NCBI GenBank assembly: GCA_902785905.1
Contig: CADAAM010000013.1
Span: 1 to 41,733, forward strand
DNA: 41,733 nt
Origin: Oscillospiraceae bacterium
GTDB lineage: Bacteria; Bacillota; Clostridia; Oscillospirales; Oscillospiraceae
Direction: 5' to 3'
Positions 7,962-15,280 of the stretch are shown piece after piece. Position 1 is the first letter of the stretch; each line of letters opens with the position of its first letter. Below the pieces are notes generated by a model that saw only the letters and a list, made by a program, of their open reading frames with translations, was not told where the DNA came from and ran no database searches. The translations under genes and the position numbers were made by a program.

Positions 7962-9329
7962 TTATCCGACCAGCCGGTCATCTGCCCAGAAGCCCGACGA
8001 GACGCCGCCGTCGGCCGACCTCATGACGCCGCAGCCCTCACGTTTGTCGTTTTTCCATTCGCCCGCGTATTTCGAACCGTCGGCCCAGACCATGATCCCG
8101 AGGCCGGAGCGCATCCCGTCCTTCCATTCGCCGGTGTATTTCGAGCCGTCGGCCCAGGTGATGACGCCCTCGCCGTCCGGCGCGTCGCTGCCTGTATCCC
8201 CGGTATACCGGTCGGCGTCGGCCGGGAGACTGCTCTCCCCGGCGTTTGCCGGTCCGGCCGGGATGTCCGGCAGCTTGAGGTCTTCCCAGTGCTGGACGCT
8301 GCACAGCTCGTCCGTGTTGAGGCCCGCCGCAACGGCGTGCCCGTCATCGGTGAGACCGAAGGAGGTGTAGGTCCCGGCGGCGATCTGGACGATGCGGCCC
8401 CAGTCCCACACGTCCGCATGCCTGCCCTTGACGGCGCTGTCATAGCCGCAGCTGAGAACCGTCCCGTCTGATCTGAGACCGAGGGAGTGTCGCTCGCCCG
8501 CCGCAACGGAGACCACATTCTCCCAGTCCGATACGCCGCACTGGCCGTAGGCGTTGTCCCCGACGGCGACAACGCTGCCGTCCGCCTTCACGCCGAGAGT
8601 GTGATACGCCCCCGCACCGATGGCGACGATGTCCGTCCAGCCCGATACGTCGCACTGGCCGCTGGTATTGTAGCCGACCGCAACCACCGTTCCGTCGGCG
8701 TGCAGGCCGACCGTGTGCATACAGCCCGCCGCGATGGCGACGATATCGCTCCAGGCGTCGGTATTGCACTGGCCGAAGCCGTTGTTGCCCTTCGCCAGGA
8801 CCCGGCCGTCGGAGCGCAGCCCGACGCTGTGCTCCTTGCCGGCGGCAATGGAGATGATATCCCGCCACTCGCCCAGCGAGCACTCGCCGTGGTAATCGAT
8901 GCCGCGCGCCGCGACCCGGCCCCCGCCCTCGAGACCGATACTGAATTCCTGTCCGGCCGCGACGGAGACAATGTCGCTCCAGCTGTCCAGATAGCGCTTC
9001 TTTCTCGGCGTGCTGATGTCGCCCTCCCGGCCGGCGGTGACGACGGTCCCGTCGTCCTTTACGCCGACGGAGTGCTCCTTGCTCGCCGCGATGGTATTGT
9101 GCACAGCTGCCTGACTCCAGGCCTCGCGGCTGCGGGCGGCGGCGTCCCGGTAATCGCCGAGCTTCGAGAACGCAAGTCCCGCGAGATCGGCGCGTCCGCT
9201 TTGGAAAAGATTCATAGCCTCGCGATAGGCGGCCTCCCGTGAACCGTCGGCAAAGGCGCCGACGGGCAGGGAGAGGATCAGGGCGGCAAGCAAAGCGCAG
9301 GCCGTCAGGATGGACAGCAGACGTCTCAT
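7962..9329 (-). CDS. Secreted RCC1-type beta-propeller protein with C-terminal MORN repeats
   Basis: A 455-residue exported protein. The ATG at 9329 has GAGGAGA upstream and starts a signal peptide (MRRLLSILTACALLAALILS, cut near AFA-D). A short helical segment (about 30-70) precedes some seven RCC1-like repeats (about 75-370), each built on DIVAIAAG-x-HTVGLHADGTVVAVG, then two clear and one weak MORN repeats (YTGEWKDGMRSGLGIMVW, YAGEWKNDKREGCGVM). RCC1 repeats fold as a propeller and MORN repeats often bind lipid or protein, but the function in secreted clostridial proteins is not established. Codon use resembles the neighbours. Confidence 0.82.
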   Translation of the reverse strand: MRRLLSILTACALLAALILSLPVGAFADGSREAAYREAMNLFQSGRADLAGLAFSKLGDYRDAAARSREAWSQAAVHNTIAASKEHSVGVKDDGTVVTAGREGDISTPRKKRYLDSWSDIVSVAAGQEFSIGLEGGGRVAARGIDYHGECSLGEWRDIISIAAGKEHSVGLRSDGRVLAKGNNGFGQCNTDAWSDIVAIAAGCMHTVGLHADGTVVAVGYNTSGQCDVSGWTDIVAIGAGAYHTLGVKADGSVVAVGDNAYGQCGVSDWENVVSVAAGERHSLGLRSDGTVLSCGYDSAVKGRHADVWDWGRIVQIAAGTYTSFGLTDDGHAVAAGLNTDELCSVQHWEDLKLPDIPAGPANAGESSLPADADRYTGDTGSDAPDGEGVITWADGSKYTGEWKDGMRSGLGIMVWADGSKYAGEWKNDKREGCGVMRSADGGVSSGFWADDRLVG

Positions 9330-9363
9330 AGTGTGTCTCCTCACTGTATCTGGTCTTTTTTTC

Positions 9364-9392
9364 AGTTTACCCGATCGCTCTGCGTTTTTCAA
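9364..9392 (-). promoter_or_regulatory. Probable promoter of the RCC1/MORN gene
   Basis: Minus strand TTGAAA (9392-9387), 17 bases, TAAACT (9369-9364), about 30 bases before the GAGGAGA-ATG start. It is divergent from, and back to back with, the lysA promoter. Confidence 0.55.
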
Positions 9393-9413
9393 GAGCTGCT
9401 TGCGGGCAGCACC

Positions 9414-9442
9414 TTGACTTTATCGGACTAATGTGCTAAAAT
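9414..9442 (+). promoter_or_regulatory. Promoter of lysA
   Basis: TTGACT (9414-9419), 17-base spacer, TAAAAT (9437-9442). The start point would fall near 9449, giving a short leader of about 25-30 bases to lysA, too short for a lysine riboswitch. Confidence 0.7.
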
Positions 9443-9476
9443 TCCTTCATCTTTTAACAGGAATCAGGTGCTATCC

Positions 9477-10772
9477 ATGCTCAGCAGCAACATTACACGT
9501 GAACCGGGCGGCGCCCTGCGCTTCGCCGGACAGAGCGTGCCGGAGCTCGCCAGACTCTACGGTACGCCCCTCTACCTGATGGACGAGGACCGTATCCGCT
9601 TTAACTGCCGCCTTTACCTCGACGCCTTCCGCAGCGCCTTCGGGGACGCCGCTCTGCCGCTCTACGCGGGTAAGGCCTGCGCCTTCAAGCAGATGTACCG
9701 CATCATGGCGGAGGAGGGCATGGGCGTGGACGCCGTGTCCCGCGGGGAGATCTACACAGCGCTGAAAGCGGGCTTCCCGGCCTCGCGCATCTGGTTCCAC
9801 GGCGACGGCAAGACGGATGAGGACATCCGCTATGCCCTGGATCACGGCGTCGGCTTCTTCGTCGTGGACGGCTTTGAGGAACTGGAAGCCTTGGACAGGG
9901 AAGCGGGGGAGCGCGGCATCCGGCAGAAGATCCTGCTGCGCGTGACCCCGGGCATCGACCCGCACACCTATGAGGCGGTGAACACCGGGCGCGTGGATGT
10001 GAAGTTCGGCGTCCCCATCGGCACGGGCCAGGCCTTCGGTTTCGTCAAGGCCGCGCTGGCCTGCCCCCATCTTGAGCTCTGCGGCCTGCACTGCCACGTC
10101 GGCTCCATGGTATTCGACGAGAGCGTCTTTGAGGACACGGCGGATGTGATGTTTGACTTCATGCTTAAGCTGCGGGACGGTCTCGGCTATGTGACCGGGA
10201 CGCTCGACCTCGGCGGCGGCTACGGCACGCGCTACACCGAGGCGGACAAGCAGGCCGACATCCCCGGCCGCATCGCCTTTCTGGCGGCGCACATGCGCGC
10301 TCTCGCGGCAAAGACGGGGCTGCCCATGCCCTTCATCCTCATGGAGCCGGGGCGCAGCATCGTGGCCGACGCGGGGATGACCGTCTACACCGTCAGCGCC
10401 GTCAAGCGCATCGAGGGCTTCAAGAGCCATGTCATCGTGGACGGCGGCATGACCGACAACCCGCGCTACTGCCTCTATCGCGCGCACTACACCGTCCTGC
10501 ACGCCGAGCGGGAGGCGGGGGAGACGGCGGTCTTCGACCTCGCGGGCCGCTGCTGCGAGAGCGGCGACATCCTCCAGCCCGCGGTCACGCTCCCGGCGGA
10601 CGTCAAGCGGGGCGATCTGGTCGCGGTCTGCACCACCGGAGCCTACAACTACTCCATGGCCTCCAACTACAACCGCCTGGGCCGACCGCCGGTGGTCATG
10701 CTGCGCGGCGGGGAGCGCTTCGTCGCGGTCAGGCGCGAGGGGCTGGACGAGCTCAGCGCCCTGGACGAGTGA
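9477..10772 (+). CDS. lysA: Diaminopimelate decarboxylase
   Basis: PLP enzyme that decarboxylates meso-diaminopimelate to L-lysine, the last step of lysine synthesis; 431 residues from ATG 9477. The PLP lysine lies in YAGKACAFKQ (about residue 66), followed by GLHCHVGS, the phosphate-binding glycine loop LDLGGGYG, EPGRSIVADAG and the active-site CCESGD motif. Two starts compete: GTG 9468 (AGGA four bases upstream) and ATG 9477 (AGGTG six bases upstream). I prefer ATG for its spacing. A repeat element follows directly after the stop codon, and the cyclo-ligase gene starts inside it. Confidence 0.93.
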   Translation: MLSSNITREPGGALRFAGQSVPELARLYGTPLYLMDEDRIRFNCRLYLDAFRSAFGDAALPLYAGKACAFKQMYRIMAEEGMGVDAVSRGEIYTALKAGFPASRIWFHGDGKTDEDIRYALDHGVGFFVVDGFEELEALDREAGERGIRQKILLRVTPGIDPHTYEAVNTGRVDVKFGVPIGTGQAFGFVKAALACPHLELCGLHCHVGSMVFDESVFEDTADVMFDFMLKLRDGLGYVTGTLDLGGGYGTRYTEADKQADIPGRIAFLAAHMRALAAKTGLPMPFILMEPGRSIVADAGMTVYTVSAVKRIEGFKSHVIVDGGMTDNPRYCLYRAHYTVLHAEREAGETAVFDLAGRCCESGDILQPAVTLPADVKRGDLVAVCTTGAYNYSMASNYNRLGRPPVVMLRGGERFVAVRREGLDELSALDE

Positions 10773-10831
10773 AGAATAGAGAGTGAAGAGTGAAGAGTGG
10801 AGTTGAGGTGTCGCTTCGCGACGATGATGAA
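10773..10831 (+). repeat. GAGTGGAG-type dispersed repeat after lysA
   Basis: Immediately after the lysA stop comes an A/G-rich run of AGAGTG(A/G)AG units, then GAGTGGAGTTGAGG and a GTCGC-TTC-GCGAC hairpin. The same arrangement (GAGTGGAGTTGAGGAGTC, GCTTCGCG hairpin) follows the MFS gene stop at 13191 on the other strand. The two copies are clearly related. Here the element also supplies the start codons of the next gene. Confidence 0.7.
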
Positions 10832-11431
10832 TTGCGCGAGGAGAAAAGGCGGCTGCGCAGGGAATGTAAAGACAGGGCTGTAAAACTCACGGACGAATAT
10901 CGCCGCAAGGCCGACCGCGCCATGGGGGAGACCCTGCTGCAATCGGCGCTGTGGCGGCGCGCTTCGGGCGTATTCGTCTATGTCAGCGTACAAAACGAGC
11001 CCGACACCCGCGCCCTGATCGAAGACGCCCTGGGGGAGGGCAAGCGCGTCTATGTGCCGCTGTGCTGCGCGGAGCATGTGATGAAGGCCGTGCGTATCCG
11101 GAGCCTCAAGGAGCTGCACCCCGGCGTCCTCGGCATCCCGGAGCCGCCCGCGGACAATGAGACGGCGGAGCCCTGCGACATCGACCTTGCTGTCGTCCCC
11201 TGCGTGACGGCGACAAGGGAAGGGCAGCGCCTCGGCCACGGCGCGGGCTATTACGACCGCTTTCTGCAAAGCAATCCCTGCACGACGGTCTGTATCTGTT
11301 ATGAGGCCATGCTGTCGGAGACTGTCCCTGCGGACAGATACGATGCGCCCATGGACTATGTGCTCAGTGAGAGGGCCTGCTGTCAGCGACATGAGGATGA
11401 AGGGCCCGTCTGTTCCATACAGAGCATTTAG
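10790..11431 (+). CDS. 5-formyltetrahydrofolate cyclo-ligase
   Basis: ATP-dependent conversion of 5-formyl-THF to 5,10-methenyl-THF (MTHFS/YgfA family). The frame from GTG 10790 gives 213 residues. Family signs are the basic N-terminal helix (EEKRRLRRECKDR), YVSVQNEPDTRALIEDAL, and the phosphate/metal loop GHGAGYYDRFL near residue 150. The start is uncertain: GTG 10790 and GTG 10808 (GGAG upstream) both lie inside a dispersed repeat, and TTG 10832 is just beyond it. The first 14 or so residues are therefore repeat-derived and unlike the family. Probably cotranscribed with lysA. Confidence 0.88.
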   Translation: MKSGVEVSLRDDDELREEKRRLRRECKDRAVKLTDEYRRKADRAMGETLLQSALWRRASGVFVYVSVQNEPDTRALIEDALGEGKRVYVPLCCAEHVMKAVRIRSLKELHPGVLGIPEPPADNETAEPCDIDLAVVPCVTATREGQRLGHGAGYYDRFLQSNPCTTVCICYEAMLSETVPADRYDAPMDYVLSERACCQRHEDEGPVCSIQSI

Positions 11432-11503
11432 CCCCGGAAGGGGGACATCGTGCGCGCGGCGGCCTGCCCGCAAACACACTCTCTTTTCCTCTCTTTACCT
11501 TAC

Positions 11504-11716
11504 CTATCTTACCCTATCTTTACTTGGGTCTACCAACGGTATGTCATCTGGTATGTCATGTGGTATGTCATCCGGTATGTCATGCGGTATGTCATCCGGT
11601 ATGTCAAACCGGCCGCGAAAGAGCCGGAAACACAGGGCTTTGACGGCGTTCGGCAGTACGCAGAGAGCATACAAAAACGCGAAGTCCATCCAGGCGGGAA
11701 CAGACAAAATCATCAC
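11504..11716 (-). CDS. Small hypothetical protein with a tetrapeptide repeat tail
   Basis: Unrecognised 70-residue product from GTG 11716. It is supported less by sequence than by signals: a strong promoter (11752-11780), GGAGG at 11730-11726 and nine bases of spacing. Residues 1-37 are hydrophobic with basic residues (MDFAFLYALCVLPNAVKAL then RLFRGRF), possibly a membrane-associated helix. The rest is a repeat of D-I-P-D and D-I-P-H encoded by the 12-bp tandem array 11538-11609, then a short charged end. Twelve-base units preserve the frame whatever the copy number. The plus-strand reading (GMSSGMSC) lacks such signals. It may instead be a short noncoding transcript. Confidence 0.42.
   Translation of the reverse strand: MMILSVPAWMDFAFLYALCVLPNAVKALCFRLFRGRFDIPDDIPHDIPDDIPHDIPDDIPLVDPSKDRVR
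11538..11609. repeat. 12-bp tandem repeat, six copies
   Basis: Six direct copies of GGTATGTCATSY in a row; the last copy ends CAAAC. Copies alternate between CT/GT and CC/GC at the final two positions, so a 24-bp higher-order unit is visible. The array has no spacers, which excludes CRISPR. Such arrays vary in copy number between strains. Confidence 0.9.
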
Positions 11717-11751
11717 GCAAATTTTCCTCCGATCATCTTAAGACTGCCTGT

Positions 11752-11780
11752 ATTATAGCACAAAACATCTTAAAAATCAA
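11752..11780 (-). promoter_or_regulatory. Sigma-A promoter of the small tandem-repeat gene
   Basis: Minus strand TTGATT (11780-11775), 17-base spacer, perfect TATAAT (11757-11752). The transcript would begin near 11745, fifteen bases before the GGAGG at 11730. Confidence 0.7.
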
Positions 11781-11843
11781 GGATGAGCTCGTACTTTTTT
11801 AAGAAAATTTCTCTCGTCCCTCCGCCTCGTACCGATCGGATAA

Positions 11844-11978
11844 GCAACAGCCCGATCTTTTCCGATAACGAAAGCAACGGGCCGATCACTCCCGTTCACA
11901 GGAACAACGGCCCGATCTTTTCCGTTCACGGAAACAACGGGCCGATCACTCCCGTTCACGGAAACAACGGGCCGTAAT
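11844..11978. repeat. 30-bp tandem repeat, four and a half copies
   Basis: Units start at 11844, 11874, 11904, 11934 and 11964 (partial). They alternate between a CGATCTTTTCCG and a CGATCACTCCCG version, so the real period may be 60 bp. Each unit can fold through CCGTT/AACGG. Both strands are open through the array (10-residue peptide repeats), but neither frame has a believable start with a ribosome site, so I do not call a gene. It sits between the GDPD gene and the promoter at 11780. Confidence 0.9.
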
Positions 11979-11984
11979 ACAAGC

Positions 11985-12008
11985 AGCCCCTCCGACACCG
12001 GAGGGGCT
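11985..12008 (-). terminator. Terminator-like hairpin after the GDPD gene
   Basis: Ten-pair stem AGCCCCTCCG / CGGAGGGGCT with a four-base loop, five bases after the stop codon at 12013. The minus-strand tail (GCTTGTATT) has only a weak T-run, so termination may be partial. Confidence 0.55.
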
Positions 12009-12012
12009 GTTG

Positions 12013-12861
12013 TCAATTCTGTTTGAAAATCCGCTGCGGGCGGTAGAACTCGAAGATCACGCCGTCGCGGCGGCGCTCGGCCCGCTCGTTATGGGCTGTC
12101 CAGCCGAAGCGCAGCGCGCCCATGAGCTCCGCCAGTCTCACCGACGGCGGACGGTAGCCTATGCGGTAGGCGATGAACTGCGGCCGGGAGATGAAATTGA
12201 GCAGACAGTGGCTCAGAAGGAAAGCCTGCTTCGGGGTGACGGCGCCGCCATAATCCCGAGTTCTGGTGGCGAGCTGGCCGCGCAGCAGATCCTTTGCGTG
12301 GAAGCGGAACCAGCGCACGATGAAGGGGTTGAAGCTCTCGATGCAGACCTGGCCGGGGTAGGCGGCGAGGATGGCGTTGACCTTCTCGCACAGCTCCCGG
12401 TTGCGCGAACCGGACTTGAGCTCCACGATCAGCGGCCCGCGCCCGCCGAAGACCTCCAGCGCCTCGGTCAGCAGGGGAATGCGCTGATTCGTCCCGCAGA
12501 GCGTGAGCAGCTTGAGCTCGTCATAGCTCTTCTCGTCCACGCGCCCGGGCACGCCGCACATGCGCTCAAGTGTGTCGTCGTGGAAGACAACGACCTGCCC
12601 GTCCTTTGTCAGACGCGCGTCGAGCTCCGCGCCGTAGCCCGCCCGCCCCGCGAGACGAAAGGCCTCGAGCGAGTTTTCGGGCACGCTCCTGTCCTCGCTG
12701 TGGAGCCCACGGTGGGCAAAGTTCCGCCCGACAAAGGCGGCCTTCTGCCTTTGGGTCGCCGCGCCGGGCGCAATCAGGAACAGCGGCACCGAAACCGACG
12801 CGATGCCCAGCCCGCCGAGTATCGCGGCCTTCTTCAATTTTTGCTGAAAAATTTTGTTCAC
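12013..12861 (-). CDS. Membrane-anchored glycerophosphodiester phosphodiesterase
   Basis: GDPD-family enzyme that hydrolyses glycerophosphodiesters to glycerol-3-phosphate and an alcohol; 282 residues. One hydrophobic segment near the N-terminus (AAILGGLGIASVSVPLFLIAPG) suggests a membrane anchor with the catalytic domain outside. Catalytic motifs are FAHRGLH with PENSLEAF, then ELDARLTKDG and VVFHDDTLERMCG (His/Glu/Asp metal and acid-base residues), and LIVELKSG. GTG 12861 is preferred over TTG 12867 because GAGGT lies seven bases before it. It may act on phospholipid head groups or teichoic acid. Confidence 0.88.
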   Translation of the reverse strand: MNKIFQQKLKKAAILGGLGIASVSVPLFLIAPGAATQRQKAAFVGRNFAHRGLHSEDRSVPENSLEAFRLAGRAGYGAELDARLTKDGQVVVFHDDTLERMCGVPGRVDEKSYDELKLLTLCGTNQRIPLLTEALEVFGGRGPLIVELKSGSRNRELCEKVNAILAAYPGQVCIESFNPFIVRWFRFHAKDLLRGQLATRTRDYGGAVTPKQAFLLSHCLLNFISRPQFIAYRIGYRPPSVRLAELMGALRFGWTAHNERAERRRDGVIFEFYRPQRIFKQN

Positions 12862-12932
12862 AGGCAATACCTCAAATCAAGATATAACAAAGCGACAGAA
12901 TAGAATATTCTCCCGGCTCTGAGAGTCGACGC

Positions 12933-13081
12933 CCTTGGCTCGCCCCCGCCGAACAGGCGAGGGGAGAGCTGTCAGCGCAGCTGACTGAGAGGGGCAAAGC
13001 GCAGCAGGACGACGGCCCCTCTCAGTCACGGCGCTTGCGTGAGACGCGCCGCGACAGCTCCCCCCGACGGGGGAGCCAAGG
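12933..13081. repeat. Long imperfect palindromic intergenic repeat
   Basis: About 150 bases bounded by CCTTGGCTC on the left and GGGGGAGCCAAGG on the right, with internal GACTGAGAGGGG / CCCCTCTCAGTC pairing. The whole region folds into one long branched hairpin. Elements with these words are common between genes in gut Firmicutes (recollection, not checked). A shorter GAGGGGAGCC fragment repeats at 13095-13107. It lies between the tails of two minus-strand genes and has no coding potential. Confidence 0.75.
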
Positions 13082-13131
13082 AGACGCCCCCGACGAGGGG
13101 AGCCATTTCAATCCGTCCGCGAAGCGGACTC

Positions 13132-13190
13132 CTCAACTCCACTCTCCACTCTCAAAACTCAAAACTCCACTCTCCAAACTCCACACTGAT
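13132..13190 (-). repeat. ACTCTCCA-type dispersed repeat after the MFS gene
   Basis: Direct short units on the plus strand (CAACTCCACTCTCCACTC, then CAAAACTC twice, ACTCCACTCTCC, AAACTCCAC) running to the MFS stop codon at 13191. On the minus strand it begins right after the stop, as the related copy does after lysA. A GCGAAGC hairpin follows at 13118-13130. Confidence 0.7.
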
Positions 13191-14568
13191 TCAGTCTCCG
13201 TCCAGCGCCTCGAGCCCGACCACGTTCTCGACCTTGCGCGCCTTGATGTTTTTGACCAGCGCCGTGAAGACGAGGAAGGACAGCACCGTCAGCACGCAGG
13301 CGTAGACCGGCAGGGTGCGCCAGGCGCGGGTGCGGTTGAAGATGAGGCCCAGCAGGATCGGCGTGACCGTCTGGGCCGACATGCTGGCCGCGTAATAATA
13401 GCCGGTGAACTGCCCGATCTTCCTGGACGAGCAGAGCTCCACCACCATGGGGAAGGAGCAGTTGTGCACCAGCGCCATGCCGAAGCCCTTCACGACCCAC
13501 ACGGCGTAGAGCACGGCCGGGAAGCTGAACTCCCCGTGCGCGGCGTTGGCGGCCTCGATCCCGGTGGGGGAGACGAAGCACATGAGCACGAGGGCGAGGA
13601 AGGTGAGGCCGAGGCCGATGGACAAGCCCGCCCGCAATGGTCAGTACCATCGTCGCGCTCGAGACGGAATTAAGGTAATAGATGACGTAGTTGCCGATAT
13701 AGGTGCCGATGGCGTTGTCGGACATGAACCACAGAAACTCAGCGCCCAGGATCGCCAGCAGCATGGTTTTGTTCTCGCGGGACATGGGCCCGTCGTCGTC
13801 CACAGGCGTTGCAATGGCAGCCAGGCGCTCGCCCGCCTCCATCTCCTCCTTCATCTGCTCGTGAATCTCATTCTCCCGCACGGTGAAGAAGAGCACCAGG
13901 GCGGAGATCACCATGAGCACGGAGGCAATCAGGAAGGGCAGCTCAATCGTCCAGACCTTGCGCGCCTCGTCGGCCGCGTTTATATAATCGGAGAGCTTTA
14001 AGAAGATGCCGAGCACGGTGGCAAACGCGCCGCCGAGATAGCCCATGATGTTGATGATGCCGTTGGCCTTCGCCCTGAGGGGCTTGGGCGTGATGTCCGG
14101 CATGAGGGCAACGGCGGGGTTTCGGTACATCATCATGAAGATCAGCACGATCGCCATCATGGCGACCATGCCGCCGATGTTGTTGCGGTGGAAGAAAAGC
14201 GGCACGAAGGGAAAGGCCACCGCCGCCACGAAGGTACCCGTGAGGATATAGGGCATACGCTTGCCGATGGGCGTCTTCGTCCGGTCGGACAGGACGCCGA
14301 AGATCGGCAGCAGGATGAGGGCCGCCAGGTTGTCGCAGGCCATGATGATGCCCACCAGCCACTGCACGTTCAAAATCTTCTCCGGCTCGCCCGCCTTGAG
14401 CTGGGCTGAGGAGATGCCGTACATGCGCCTGGCGAAGATGTCGGTCAGAAAGGTGGGGCACCAGGAGTCGTACACCTGCCAGAGAAGCAGGATGCCGAAG
14501 AAGGCAAAGCCGATCAGAAAGGTACGCTTATAGTTGAGCTTGAGCTCAATGTCCTGTTTCGGGGCCAT
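13191..14568 (-). pseudogene. MFS transporter, GPH/MelB-like, broken by a one-base frameshift
   Basis: Major-facilitator permease of the glycoside/sugar:cation symporter type, about 12 membrane segments over about 458 residues. The N-terminal half reads FLIGFAFFGILLLWQVYDS, DRTKTPIGKRMPYI (the A-like loop) and MYRNPAVALMPDI. Near 13629 the frame changes: ...VLTIAGG continues as LSIGLGLTFLALVLMCF in the other frame and runs to the stop at 13191. One extra base in the CCC at 13627-13629 explains it exactly. Without the shift the frame would end at 13159 in a non-membrane Arg/Pro-rich tail. The start has GGAGGTG upstream. It is paired with the MarR gene 30 bases ahead, which probably regulates it. 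Confidence 0.85.
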
Positions 14569-14598
14569 GAGGGCACCTCCTCGCGAAGATGGGGGCGA

Positions 14599-15036
14599 TT
14601 ACAGTTTGCACTCGGGCATGAGCTCGGCCGACATGACCTGGAGGATGCGGTCAAAGCAGGCGACGTCCTCCTCCGGGAAGCGCTCCATGACGCGGCGCAT
14701 GACCGTGAGCTCGTAATTGGCATAGATATCCATGTAGGCGAAGTATTTCTCCGACAGGATCAGATGATACTCGCGCCTGTCCACGGTGGAGTTCTGGCGC
14801 TCAAGATAGCCTTTTTTGATGAGATTGTTGACCTTGTAGGTGGCGTTGGATTGGGAGATATTCAGGAAGTCGGCAAACTGGCTGACGGTGGGCTGCCCCA
14901 GCATATAGATGACCTCCAGCGAAAAGGCCTCCATCGCGGACAGGGAACCGTCCCGCTCCCGCACCAGCTCGAACACGCGGCGGTAAAACTGCAGCTTGAA
15001 TTTATTATAGACCTCGGCAAAGTTTTTTTCCAGCAT
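14599..15036 (-). CDS. MarR-family transcriptional regulator
   Basis: A 145-residue winged-helix regulator. The helix-turn-helix is PTVSQFADFLNISQSNATYKVNNLIKKGYLERQ (about 50-83), with the wing residues DRREYHLILS following. Dimer helices flank it. The ATG at 15036 has a perfect AGGAGGT eight bases upstream; an in-frame TTG two codons earlier is too close to that site. It precedes the MFS gene with a 30-base gap, a common MarR-efflux pair, so it likely represses its own operon. The ligand is unknown. The region upstream (15052-15110) is strikingly A/T-rich for this genome. Confidence 0.9.
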   Translation of the reverse strand: MLEKNFAEVYNKFKLQFYRRVFELVRERDGSLSAMEAFSLEVIYMLGQPTVSQFADFLNISQSNATYKVNNLIKKGYLERQNSTVDRREYHLILSEKYFAYMDIYANYELTVMRRVMERFPEEDVACFDRILQVMSAELMPECKL

Positions 15037-15179
15037 TGACAAATACCTCCTTTATAGTGTATTTTATATATTTTTAATTTATATCTATAATACTTCAAAA
15101 AATCTCGGTTGTAAATACAGAAAAAGGAAAAAATCATTTGTACAAACTGTGAATTTTGCATACAGTCTGCGGGGAAGAC

Positions 15180-15208
15180 TTGACAAAAGGGGTGCTTGAT
15201 GCTATATT
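15180..15208 (+). promoter_or_regulatory. Sigma-A promoter of the hrcA-grpE-dnaK operon
   Basis: Perfect -35 TTGACA (15180-15185), 17-base spacer, -10 TATATT (15203-15208). The last two bases of the -10 are also the first two of the CIRCE operator, so bound HrcA would block RNA polymerase directly. Confidence 0.9.
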
Positions 15209-15256
15209 AGCACTCGAAAGGAAAGAGTGCCAACAGTCAAACGGCGAGAGTGCTAA
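15207..15256 (+). promoter_or_regulatory. CIRCE operator with an extra half-site
   Basis: TTAGCACTC (15207-15215), nine bases, GAGTGCCAA (15225-15233): the CIRCE inverted repeat with one mismatch in the right arm (consensus GAGTGCTAA). A perfect right arm GAGTGCTAA follows at 15248-15256, 32 bases from the left arm. HrcA is encoded directly downstream, so autoregulation of the heat-shock operon is the expected role. Confidence 0.9.
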
Positions 15257-15280
15257 ACTGACGAACCGGATGTGAGTGCA

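Noticed and set aside
11538-11978. CRISPR array
   Set aside because: Both arrays are head-to-tail repeats of 12 and 30 bases without unique spacers, and no cas genes are present.
11777-12016. 79-codon minus-strand frame with a 10-residue repeat (TTG overlapping the GDPD stop)
   Set aside because: The TTGA overlap is tempting, but there is no ribosome site and the frame runs through a terminator-like hairpin. The plus-strand frame through the same repeat has no better support.
15052-15110. MarR operator palindrome in the A/T-rich leader
   Set aside because: The region suggests TATAG...CTATA symmetry, but the arms match poorly once aligned. Its composition alone produces such partial symmetry.
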